From the NCBI GenBank assembly GCA_964410485.1, contig CAYPHJ010000086.1, forward strand, positions 1 to 19,841: 19,841 nucleotides of DNA, in the 5' to 3' direction. The DNA comes from CAYPHJ01 sp964410485. Its GTDB lineage: Bacteria > Desulfobacterota > Binatia > UBA9968. Below the pieces are notes generated by a model, which saw only the letters and a program-made list of their open reading frames with translations, had not been told where the DNA came from and searched no databases. The position numbers and the translations under genes are program-made. Of the stretch, positions 5,714 to 13,284 are shown piece by piece (position 1 is the first letter of the stretch; the number at the start of each line of letters is the position of its first letter).

Positions 5714-5731
5714 GACTGGAACGATTGGAAC
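5714..5731. repeat. Nonanucleotide tandem repeat, cluster 5
   Basis: Two 9-bp units, GACTGGAAC and GATTGGAAC, immediately beyond the 3' end of the VWA gene; same orientation as clusters 1, 3 and 4. Confidence 0.65.
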
Positions 5732-5732
5732 T

Positions 5733-5753
5733 GTAACGCGCTTCGCGCGTTAC
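5733..5753. terminator. Stem-loop overlapping the VWA gene stop codon
   Basis: GTAACGCGC (5733-5741) and GCGCGTTAC (5745-5753) form a perfect 9-bp stem with loop TTC. It includes the stop codon of the VWA gene. On the minus strand no T tract follows, while on the plus strand five T follow shortly after, so it is not a textbook terminator for the gene it ends; it may protect the 3' end or act weakly. Confidence 0.4.
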
Positions 5754-7342
5754 ACTCTTTTTCGCTGGTGCGAGAGATAATCGACCAGGAGATACTGTCC
5801 GAGTCGATCCGGGCGAGTATAAAAGGCGCGTCCTCTGTTGATGCGTGTGAGATCGTCGACGAAGCCGCGAAGCACCGGGCTGTCGTCGAGCATAAACGTA
5901 TTGATGGTGATACCCTTGCGGGTGATGCGCTCGGCTTCCTTTAATGTTTCTTCGGCCGCGCGCTGGCTGATGCCGCCAAAGCTCAGTGGCCACTCACAGT
6001 AGAGCCTTCCCTGACGGCAGTAAGCCGTGGGCTGCCCATCCGTGATGACGATCATCTGCTGATTAGGGCTTGGGCGGCGGTCCAGTAACTCGGCGGCTAG
6101 ATGCAAGCCGTCCTGTAGGTTCGTGAACGGATCGCCCATGTTCCAGGTCGCCTGCGGCAGATCCTTCGGTTTGAGTTCCACCGCGCGGGTAAAGAAACCG
6201 ACAATCCCGAAATAGTCGCGCGGGTGAAGCGAACGCACCAGGCTTTCCATCGCCAGAGCCACTTTTTTCGCGGCAGCAAAGCGTCCTTCCCAGCTCATGG
6301 ACCAGCTCATGTCCAAAAGTAAAACTGTGGCGGCCCGCGTGCTGTGCTCGGATTCATACACGGCGAAATCTCGTGGTCCAATCGTCAGTGGGACTCCTCC
6401 GCCGCGCAGCAAAGCATTTTTAAGAGTCTGAATCATGTTGATCTGGAACGGGTCGCCCTGCACGTACGGCCGGCTCGATTCGATTAAAACCTCTTGCGTT
6501 CCCCTGTTACGAGTCGTGTGGCGGCCCAAGCCGTCGCGGCGAAGTTGTTGATAGATGTCGCGCAGCGCCAATTGTCCAACCTTTCGAATACCGCGGGGCG
6601 TTAGCTCAAACCGATCGCCCTGCTCGAGGACGTAGCCCCCTTCTTCGAGCAAGGATTGCATTCGCATGACGCCTTGAAAATCCTGCAGCGGATCCCCGCC
6701 CAACAACTTTTCCAGCAGCTCCTTGTCTACGTCGCGCAACTGCATGCTCGACAACTGGCCTTCGAGACGCCGGAGATCCTCCATCCGTTCCATGAGGTCC
6801 ATGGACTGTTGAAACTGCATCGGGGTCTGGCCCCGAAAGAGAGTTCCTTCGCGCCTGAGCCAATTCTCCAGCTTGCGGATCTGGTCCAGCTGCATGAGCA
6901 GCTGTTGAAATTCTTTCTCGGCGTTGGAGTTTTCGAACCGGTAGGAAGTCAGTTTCTCGACAGCTTCACTGGTTTTACTCGGTAGATCGTTGAGGAATTG
7001 TTGCTTGGCCTGGGCATCTTGGCCTGCCTGTTCCAGTTCGTCGAGCGTTTGCCGTTCCTGCTCGAGGATCGAATCGAGTTGCTCCTGCACTTCATCCAGC
7101 GCCGATTGGAGACGATACTCATCGTAGAGCTTGCGCATCTCCCGCGCAATTTGCGCCAGCAGATCGTCGACACCCTTGTTCTGTTGGTCTCCCTGCTTGA
7201 TCCCCTTCTGCATCAGCCGGCGCATGGCCTGCTGCAGATCCCCGCTGTCATTCATGTAGTCATTGAGCTGGTCGAATACCGACTCCGCGCTCAGGGAATC
7301 GTGCCCATTGGCTTGCCAGCGGCTATATCGGATGTGAACCAT
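5750..7342 (-). CDS. VWA-domain protein, partner of the adjacent AAA+ ATPase (530 aa)
   Basis: Residues about 60-165 are charged, Gln/Glu-rich and likely coiled coil. A middle segment (about 185-270) follows, then a von Willebrand factor A domain from about 336 to the end. The metal-ion-dependent adhesion site is complete: Asp344-x-Ser346-x-Ser348 (DMSWSMS), Thr407 and Asp435 (ITDGQP). No signal peptide is visible, so it should be cytoplasmic. Proteins of this type pair with MoxR or Mg-chelatase-like ATPases as substrate-presenting partners in metal insertion or complex remodelling; the ATPase gene lies 17 bp upstream. The actual target is unknown. The ATG at 7342 has only a weak GAAAG upstream, which may mean translational coupling. 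Confidence 0.85.
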   Translation of the reverse strand: MVHIRYSRWQANGHDSLSAESVFDQLNDYMNDSGDLQQAMRRLMQKGIKQGDQQNKGVDDLLAQIAREMRKLYDEYRLQSALDEVQEQLDSILEQERQTLDELEQAGQDAQAKQQFLNDLPSKTSEAVEKLTSYRFENSNAEKEFQQLLMQLDQIRKLENWLRREGTLFRGQTPMQFQQSMDLMERMEDLRRLEGQLSSMQLRDVDKELLEKLLGGDPLQDFQGVMRMQSLLEEGGYVLEQGDRFELTPRGIRKVGQLALRDIYQQLRRDGLGRHTTRNRGTQEVLIESSRPYVQGDPFQINMIQTLKNALLRGGGVPLTIGPRDFAVYESEHSTRAATVLLLDMSWSMSWEGRFAAAKKVALAMESLVRSLHPRDYFGIVGFFTRAVELKPKDLPQATWNMGDPFTNLQDGLHLAAELLDRRPSPNQQMIVITDGQPTAYCRQGRLYCEWPLSFGGISQRAAEETLKEAERITRKGITINTFMLDDSPVLRGFVDDLTRINRGRAFYTRPDRLGQYLLVDYLSHQRKRV

Positions 7343-7359
7343 TGTTCGATCTTTCGATG

Positions 7360-8757
7360 CTATTTGCCGTAAGTTACTCTGCCACCTTCGATTTCTTTAT
7401 TCAACTTTTGGTGCAAGTGCAGGCCTTCCAGAACAAACTCTGTGGCAGAGGCCATGAGGCTGGGTGATTCCTGGATGCCAAGCGAGCGAATTGCTTCCTT
7501 AAGCCCGGGGATCTCTTTGATGCCTTCCAAATAATCCTGTGACGCCATCTGATCCGAGACTTCAACCCCCCAGCCGGAATTGAAATACTCGACGACTTTC
7601 TGCAGGGAATTCAGGCTGAAATACTGATCGAAAACCTTGACAATCGAGCGATTAAGAAGCTTCTCGATGAGCTCGTCTTCTTTTTTATCCTCTCCCACGT
7701 ATTCCATTTCGATCTTTCCGCCCGTGGAAGCGAGCACAGAATGAAAATCGCTGATCCGCGGCACGATCTCGTTCTCTTTACACCGAAGGGCCCTCTTCTC
7801 GGCGTTGCTGATCAAGCTCTCGTAATTGTTGATGGTGACGCGGACGCTGACACCCGATGATTGGTTGATCTCGTTCGATTTGCGCGCTTCAAACGTCAGG
7901 TGCGCGAGAATCTCTTTTATAAATCCGGGAACTTCCACCCTGCGGCTGCGCCAATCCAAGGGGGCGGCTTCTTGCTCCATGATAACGATCTCGTGCTGCA
8001 GGGTCTTCGGATAGTGAGTGCGAATCTGGACGTCAAAACGATCCTTCAACGGCGTAATGATCCGGCCCCGGCTGGTATAGTCTTCCGGGTTTGCGCTGGC
8101 CACGATAACCACGTCGAGCGGCAAGCGGATCTTGTATCCTTTGATCTGAACGTCTTTTTCTTCCATGAGGTTGAACAAGCCGACCTGTACTTTTTCGGTC
8201 AGGTCGGGCAATTCGTTGATGGCGAAAATGCCGCGATTTGTGCGCGGCACAAGCCCGTAATGGATGGTCTCTTCGTCCGCAAGATATCGACCTTCAGCAA
8301 CCTTAATGGGATCTATTTCCCCTACGAGATCCGCGATCGAGACATCGGGAGTCGCCAGTTTTTCCCCATAACGGGCGTCTCGGTCAATCCACTCAATGGG
8401 CAGGGCATCACCCGATTCCGACACTTTTTTACGGCAGGGACGGCAGATGGGTTTGAATGGGTTGTCATTGATTTCACAGCCTTGAACGATCGGGATACGC
8501 TCATCCAACAGATGAATCAGCCCCCGAATGAGGCGCGACTTGCCCTGCCCGCGCTCGCCTAAAAACACCATGTGGTGCCCGGCAAGAATGGCGTTCTCAA
8601 TCTCCGGGATAACACTTTCCTCGTAGCCCACTATCCCCGGCATGATTGGCTTTCGGGTTTCCAGGCAGTGCACAAGGTTCTTCCGCATTTCTTCACGAAC
8701 AGACAAAACTGGCACACCGCTTTTTTTGAGTTCTCCCAACGTTTTTGCCTCGCTCAC
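7360..8757 (-). CDS. MoxR / magnesium-chelatase-like AAA+ ATPase (465 aa)
   Basis: An AAA+ ATPase of the ChlI/MoxR branch. Walker A is GERGQGKS (67-74), Walker B is IFAINE (177-182), sensor 1 lies in VIVASANPED (218-226, Asn223) and the arginine finger is in LKDRFD (Arg240). An insertion after Walker A carries Cys94, Cys105 and Cys108 (CRPC), a possible metal-binding knuckle. A C-terminal lid and helical region of about 200 residues follows. It should form a ring that works with the VWA protein encoded next. I placed the start at GTG 8757 because AAGGAGG (8766-8772) lies nine bases upstream; a frame open to 8811 would put this binding site inside the gene. The substrate is unknown. Confidence 0.88.
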   Translation of the reverse strand: MSEAKTLGELKKSGVPVLSVREEMRKNLVHCLETRKPIMPGIVGYEESVIPEIENAILAGHHMVFLGERGQGKSRLIRGLIHLLDERIPIVQGCEINDNPFKPICRPCRKKVSESGDALPIEWIDRDARYGEKLATPDVSIADLVGEIDPIKVAEGRYLADEETIHYGLVPRTNRGIFAINELPDLTEKVQVGLFNLMEEKDVQIKGYKIRLPLDVVIVASANPEDYTSRGRIITPLKDRFDVQIRTHYPKTLQHEIVIMEQEAAPLDWRSRRVEVPGFIKEILAHLTFEARKSNEINQSSGVSVRVTINNYESLISNAEKRALRCKENEIVPRISDFHSVLASTGGKIEMEYVGEDKKEDELIEKLLNRSIVKVFDQYFSLNSLQKVVEYFNSGWGVEVSDQMASQDYLEGIKEIPGLKEAIRSLGIQESPSLMASATEFVLEGLHLHQKLNKEIEGGRVTYGK

Positions 8758-8828
8758 GTAACCTGGCCTCCTTATAAAATAATAATGGGCCCTACCCGGC
8801 CTTACGTCCAAGAATTTATTGTACTTCT

Positions 8829-8857
8829 ATTATTCGCCCTTGACCACAGGGTGTTAA
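8829..8857 (-). promoter_or_regulatory. Possible promoter for the ATPase-VWA pair
   Basis: Minus-strand TTAACA (8852-8857), a 17-bp spacer and AATAAT (8829-8834), about 70 bases before the GTG start of the ATPase gene. An alternative -10, TACAAT, lies slightly downstream. This is a sequence match only. The rest of the 208-bp gap between the ATPase and HIT genes shows one weak imperfect hairpin and no clear terminator. Confidence 0.35.
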
Positions 8858-8965
8858 AAGCTTAGCGGAAAATGGTTGAGAACAGTCACCCTTGCCGGAA
8901 GTGGAACTGTCCCGTTGCCGATTGTCGCAGTGCTGGTGGCTCGACTGAGCGCGAATCACATTCGT

Positions 8966-9457
8966 TCAAACACCGAGATCATTAAAGAACGGCTTTAACC
9001 GGTCATAGCTGTCTAACAGATGCTGCGGCATGACCCGTGTTTCCGCTACCACCGGCATGAAGTTGGTGTCGCCCTCCCAACGTGGCACGACATGCCAATG
9101 CAAATGATCTTCGATTCCAGCGCCCGCATATTTACCAACGTTCATGCCGAGGTTGAGTCCGGAAGGATTCAGCGCCTGGCGCACGACCCGCGCGGCGCTA
9201 CGCAGAATTTCATTTAGATCGCTGTACTCCTCTGGCGGCAAGGTCGAGAAGTCACCGGCGTGTCGCTTTGGCGCAACGAGCAAATGACCGTTGTTGTATG
9301 GGTACTTGTTCAGCATCACGACGGAGTGCCTTGACTGGGCCAAGACCAGCGCATCACGTGCATTCTCGGCGCGTAATTTGTTACAGAAGACGCAGCCCTG
9401 CTCCTGGGAAGCTTCGTCGATATAGGCCATTCTCCACGGGGCCCACAGCTGCTTCAC
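8966..9457 (-). CDS. HIT-family hydrolase (Ap4A phosphorylase/hydrolase-like), 163 aa
   Basis: A histidine-triad nucleotide-binding protein. The triad is His118-x-His120-x-His122 (EDHLHWHVVPR), with His120 the expected nucleophile. Cys22 and Cys25 (CVFC) with a downstream His form the zinc site common in this subfamily. The N terminus MKQLWAPWRMAYI is typical of bacterial diadenosine-polyphosphate-type HIT proteins, which split or phosphorolyse dinucleoside polyphosphates. The GTG start overlaps the stop codon of the HU/IHF gene as GTGA, so the two are translationally coupled. It is the last gene of the aro-cmk-rpsA-sppA run. Confidence 0.92.
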   Translation of the reverse strand: MKQLWAPWRMAYIDEASQEQGCVFCNKLRAENARDALVLAQSRHSVVMLNKYPYNNGHLLVAPKRHAGDFSTLPPEEYSDLNEILRSAARVVRQALNPSGLNLGMNVGKYAGAGIEDHLHWHVVPRWEGDTNFMPVVAETRVMPQHLLDSYDRLKPFFNDLGV

Positions 9458-9759
9458 CCGGGGATTCCCTCTTCGACAGGCTTGCCATCCACGCGCAATC
9501 GCAACTCCTTGCCTACTTTGAAGAACGGGACTCGTTTTGCAGCCACAGAGACCAGGGCGCCGCTTTTGGGATTCCGGCCCTGCCGCGCTCGGCGGTGTTT
9601 GACGACAAAACTGCCAAACCCGCGAATCTCGATGCGATCTCCCTGCGCAAGCGCATCCACCATTGAGTCAAAAATAGCATTGATAATGATCTCCGAATCT
9701 CTCCGTGAAAGATGCGGAAATCGCTTGTTCACCTCGTCAATTAAATCCCTTTTTGTCAT
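9454..9759 (-). CDS. ihfB: HU/IHF-family DNA-bending protein (integration host factor beta-like), 101 aa
   Basis: A small nucleoid protein that dimerises and bends DNA. MTKRDLIDEVNKRFPHLSRRD and RGFGSFVVKHRRARQGRNP (about 46-64) are the dimerisation helices and the start of the DNA-contacting arms. The position after rpsA and sppA is the usual site of ihfB/himD in proteobacteria, which is why I prefer IHF-beta over HU; the sequence alone cannot settle that. The ATG follows a G-rich stretch (GGGGGGATC). The stop overlaps the HIT gene start by four bases. Confidence 0.9.
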   Translation of the reverse strand: MTKRDLIDEVNKRFPHLSRRDSEIIINAIFDSMVDALAQGDRIEIRGFGSFVVKHRRARQGRNPKSGALVSVAAKRVPFFKVGKELRLRVDGKPVEEGIPG

Positions 9760-9881
9760 GATCCCCCCGAGTTGAAATGATGATTGCGCAGTGCCGTGCT
9801 ACCGCTGCAGTTCAAGCCGTTCGAAAGAGAGCCATCCCCTACCCTTCGATACGACTCAGGCCCAGCGCTTCCATTAACGGC

Positions 9882-10781
9882 TCACTGCAGAAACGACGGC
9901 GACCATTCATACCTGAGCCAACCCCCGTTGTGGGTTGGAAGCCGCCTGCCGAACACTCCGAAAAACAGCCTCTCCCACCAACTTTCTCGTGTCGGACGCG
10001 CATAATAGACAGAAGGGGTCTCTTCCAAACCGGCGCGCTCTGCCGCCAATCGAATGGCGCCCTCCAACGTGCCGAACTCATCCACCAGGCCCAGTTCTTT
10101 GGCTTGTGCACCTGAGTAGACTCGACCGTCGGCGAGTTGCTTGACCTCGTTCTCATCCAGGCCTCTGGTTTGCGCAACGGCACTGACAAACTGGCTGTGA
10201 ACACTGTCGACCAGTGATTGTAGAATTTCTCTCCCTTCTTTGGAGAGGGGCTGGAAAGGCGACCCGATATCCTTGTTTGGAGCACTTTTGATGCTGACAC
10301 TTCTGACACCGATCTTTTTCATCAGCTCTTCAACGTTGCCCAATTGCAAAATGACCCCGATTGAGCCGGTTAGCGTCCCCGGATTTGCCACAATGCTGTC
10401 GCACGCGCTGGCGATATAGTAGCCCCCCGAGGTTGCCGTGGAACCCATGGAGGCAATGATGGGTTTTGTCTCTTTGGTCTTGAGAACCTCTTCAAAAATC
10501 TCCTGCGTCGGAGCAACAGCCCCTCCCGGAGAATCGATACGGATGACGATGGCTCGGATCCAAGATGCCTCACGGAAGCGCTTCAATTGCTGAACCGTCC
10601 CGCGCGAATCGTCGATAGCGCCATTAAGCTCGATTACGCCGATTCCATTACCGGAAAACAGGGAAACAGCCCTGGCATCGCCACCGGTGAGGTAGGCGAA
10701 CAGGAAAACAAGCACAAAAACAACGAGTATAAAAGCCGATAGAATGCCGAGCCCTTTAAGTATAGCCATTGGGTTACCCAC
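9882..10781 (-). CDS. sppA: Signal peptide peptidase SppA, short form
   Basis: A membrane-anchored S49 serine protease that clears cleaved signal peptides. One transmembrane helix (about 10-32) is followed by a single protease domain, as in the short SppA of Bacillus, not the duplicated Escherichia coli form. Ser118 (TATSGGYYIA) is the nucleophile and Lys170 (SAPNKDIGSP) the general base; VIRIDSPGG (79-87) is the conserved strand before the active site. The start is either GTG 10781 (299 aa) or ATG 10769; neither has a clear Shine-Dalgarno sequence. It lies 18 bp after rpsA, and the 122-bp gap to ihfB shows no feature that I can name. Confidence 0.93.
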   Translation of the reverse strand: MGNPMAILKGLGILSAFILVVFVLVFLFAYLTGGDARAVSLFSGNGIGVIELNGAIDDSRGTVQQLKRFREASWIRAIVIRIDSPGGAVAPTQEIFEEVLKTKETKPIIASMGSTATSGGYYIASACDSIVANPGTLTGSIGVILQLGNVEELMKKIGVRSVSIKSAPNKDIGSPFQPLSKEGREILQSLVDSVHSQFVSAVAQTRGLDENEVKQLADGRVYSGAQAKELGLVDEFGTLEGAIRLAAERAGLEETPSVYYARPTRESWWERLFFGVFGRRLPTHNGGWLRYEWSPSFLQ

Positions 10782-10799
10782 TTTAAAAATATTTCAAGC

Positions 10800-12554
10800 T
10801 TATACGTTGCCGTTTTTGCCTTTTCGACCGGACTGTCCCTCTTCGTCGCGATCCAAACGAAGCTCCTCATTCAAAATCGACTCGAAGGAAAAACGCCCAC
10901 CTTCCTTCTCTCGATTTAAATAATTTTCCATCTCCTGGCGCTCTTCGGTCTTGCGCAATGCGCGAATGCTCAGGCCGATCTTTCTTTCGTTGGCGTCGAC
11001 GTTGATCACTTCCGCCTCGATTTCGTCGCCGACCTTGAACAGGCTCGACGGCTTATCGACTCGTTCGGTACTCAGCTGCGAAACGTGAATGAGCCCCTCA
11101 ACACCCTCCTCCAGCCGAACAAAAACCCCGAATTCCGGCACGCTGGTAACTTGTCCTTTAACCTTGGAGCCTATGGGGTAGCGCTCGGCGATCACTTTCC
11201 ACGGATCGGTCGTGAGCTGCTTGACGCCAAGGGAAAACCGCTCGTTCTCGACGTTTATGCCAAGCACTTTTGCCTCGACCATATCACCTTTCTTAAAAAG
11301 CTCCGACGGATGTTTAATCTTTTTGGTCCAATGAAGGTCGGAAATATGGACCAAACCGTCTATGCCTTCCTCGATCCCGACGAAAATGCCAAAGTCGGTA
11401 ATATTGCGCACCGGCCCCTTCACCACGCTCCCGACGGGGTATCTCTGTCTGGCTTCCTCCCAGGGATTGGTCATGACCTGCTTGAGTCCGAGCGATATGC
11501 GGCGGTGAGCGCGATCGACGTTGAGCACCGCCACCTCCACCAGCTGTCCTACCTGCAAAACTTTCGATGGATGCGCAATTTTTCTTGTCCAGGACATCTC
11601 TGAAATGTGAATCAAACCTTCAATGCCGCTCTCCAACTCGACAAACGCGCCGTAATCCATAAGGCTAATGACTTTCCCTTGGATCCGGCTGCCCACCGCG
11701 TATCTTTCTTCTACGCTCTGCCAGGGGTCCGGAGTCAACTGTTTCATACCAAGCGAAATGCGTTCCTTTTCAGGATCGAATTTCAACACGACGACTTTGA
11801 CTTTCTCACCGACCTGGACAACCTCCGAAGGGTGATTGATCCGCCCCCAGGACATGTCGCTGATGTGGAGAATTCCGTCGATTCCTCCAAGGTCAACGAA
11901 AGCGCCGTAACCCGTGATATTTTTGACCGTGCCTTCGAGAATCACTCCTTCCTCGAGTACCTTCAAAACCTCTTGCTTGAGCGTATCGCGCTCCTGCTCC
12001 AAGAGCACTCGGCGCGAGACCACCACATTGCCGCGGGCCCGGTTGTATTTCAGAATGGCAAAGCGATCGGTAACACCGATGAATTTGTCGAGATTGCGAT
12101 TCGGGCGAATGTCCACATGTGAGCCGGGGAGAAAACCGGGCACGCCAACGTCCACCTTGAAGCCTCCCTTGACTTTGCCAACGATGTATCCTTCTACGCC
12201 CCGGCCTTCATTAAAGGCCTTTTCAATTTCCTCCCAAATTTTCATATTCTCGGCGCGTTGGCGTGACAATACGATTCCGCCGTTTTCGCCTTCGGAAGAG
12301 GCAAAGAAGACATCCACGGTGTCGCCCACCTTGACTTGTAGCTGACCCTGTCGATCCATGAACTCCTGGATGGGAATTTGTCCTTCTGATTTGTATCCCA
12401 CATCGATTAGCACGTGGGTGGACGTGATTCCGACGACAGTGCCTTTGACCACCCCCCCGGGCTTGACCGACCGAAGACTTTCTTCAAACAGAGCCTCAAA
12501 CTCGTTTGTGCGTGCGCCGGTCGCGCCTTTGTTTTCATCATCATTTTGAGCCAT
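10800..12554 (-). CDS. rpsA: 30S ribosomal protein S1
   Basis: The large RNA-binding protein of the small subunit, which brings mRNA to the ribosome. Six S1 (OB-fold) repeats can be followed, beginning near residues 33, 118, 204, 289, 376 and 463; the last four share the pattern GAFVELESGIEGLIHISEMSW and RISLGLKQ, as in proteobacterial S1. The C terminus is short, charged and Gly/Lys-rich. I chose the ATG at 12554 (MAQNDDENK, 584 aa) with GGAG nine bases upstream; an in-frame TTG three codons earlier lies too close to that site. The gene follows cmk by about 20 bp, an arrangement conserved across many bacteria. Confidence 0.97.
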   Translation of the reverse strand: MAQNDDENKGATGARTNEFEALFEESLRSVKPGGVVKGTVVGITSTHVLIDVGYKSEGQIPIQEFMDRQGQLQVKVGDTVDVFFASSEGENGGIVLSRQRAENMKIWEEIEKAFNEGRGVEGYIVGKVKGGFKVDVGVPGFLPGSHVDIRPNRNLDKFIGVTDRFAILKYNRARGNVVVSRRVLLEQERDTLKQEVLKVLEEGVILEGTVKNITGYGAFVDLGGIDGILHISDMSWGRINHPSEVVQVGEKVKVVVLKFDPEKERISLGMKQLTPDPWQSVEERYAVGSRIQGKVISLMDYGAFVELESGIEGLIHISEMSWTRKIAHPSKVLQVGQLVEVAVLNVDRAHRRISLGLKQVMTNPWEEARQRYPVGSVVKGPVRNITDFGIFVGIEEGIDGLVHISDLHWTKKIKHPSELFKKGDMVEAKVLGINVENERFSLGVKQLTTDPWKVIAERYPIGSKVKGQVTSVPEFGVFVRLEEGVEGLIHVSQLSTERVDKPSSLFKVGDEIEAEVINVDANERKIGLSIRALRKTEERQEMENYLNREKEGGRFSFESILNEELRLDRDEEGQSGRKGKNGNV

Positions 12555-12574
12555 GAACGACAACTCCGATCTTC

Positions 12575-13243
12575 TTAATTTTCTAGTGACCTGTCGCGAA
12601 TCATTTGTTTCACCCGTTCCGCCACGCTGTCGGCGTCAAGCGCCGATGAGTCGATGGCAAACGCATCCGCCGCCCTGCGCAAAGGTGCCAGCGTACGAGC
12701 GCTGTCTCGGCGGTCTCGCTCTTCTAGTTCGCGTTGGGTTTCCTCCAGCGTCGCTTGCCGCCCCGCTTTCCGCAGTTCCTCATAGCGGCGGCGAGCTCGT
12801 TCGGTGAGGCTCGCGTCAAGGTATATCTTGATCTCAGCTTCTGGAAACACGACGGTTCCGATGTCTCGTCCTTCCGCCACGACGTTCCCCCGAGCGCCCA
12901 AAGCCCTCTGCAGTTCCAACATTTTTTCCCGTACAATCGCCATGGCCGAGATTCTCGACGCGGCCTGGCTCACTTCCGGGGTACGGATCAAGTCTGAAAC
13001 GTCCACTCCATCGAGCAGGACTTCGAGCCGGCCATCGCTATGCGCCAGGTCAACGTTCGTCGTTTGTACGAGCGCCGCTACTTCCTCTTCGTCATCGACC
13101 GCCAATCCTTGCCGCAACACCTTGAGAGCAAGCGCGCGGTACAGTGCGCCGGTATCCAAATAGACAAAGCCCAAATCTTTCGCCACTCGTTTCGCCAGTG
13201 TGCTTTTTCCTGCGCCTGAAGGACCGTCAATGGCAACAATCAC
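12575..13243 (-). CDS. cmk: Cytidylate kinase
   Basis: Phosphorylates CMP and dCMP with ATP. The P-loop GPSGAGKST (7-15), the DTGALYRA substrate segment, GRDIGTVVFP (about 126-135) and the Arg-rich LID region (RARRRYEELRKAG) are all present. The 222-aa length is normal. The GTG start has GGGAG five bases upstream. It lies between aroA (41 bp away) and rpsA, the usual order. Confidence 0.97.
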   Translation of the reverse strand: MIVAIDGPSGAGKSTLAKRVAKDLGFVYLDTGALYRALALKVLRQGLAVDDEEEVAALVQTTNVDLAHSDGRLEVLLDGVDVSDLIRTPEVSQAASRISAMAIVREKMLELQRALGARGNVVAEGRDIGTVVFPEAEIKIYLDASLTERARRRYEELRKAGRQATLEETQRELEERDRRDSARTLAPLRRAADAFAIDSSALDADSVAERVKQMIRDRSLEN

Positions 13244-13284
13244 ATCGGCTCCCTGCCTGCAGCGAATATCCTCTCTCCGGACCC

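Larger units (their letters stand above)
5475..5749. other. Intergenic region upstream of the lexA promoter with dispersed repeats
   Basis: No gene is supported here. The stretch contains phrases such as TTTCGGGTTTCGAGTTTTGG and GAACCGAGACTCGAGGCC, a REP-like hairpin (5597-5616) and two 9-bp units (5714-5731). I see no tRNA or small-RNA structure. It separates the two-gene ATPase/VWA unit from the SOS cassette. Confidence 0.6.

Noticed and set aside
7861..8562. A 233-codon plus-strand frame antisense to the ATPase gene
   Set aside because: The opposite strand encodes the Walker motifs and lid of a clear AAA+ protein; the frame is a by-product of its codon use.
8886..8930. Terminator after the HIT gene (ACAGT...ACTGT imperfect stem)
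   Set aside because: The stem is short and interrupted, and no proper T tract follows on the minus strand.
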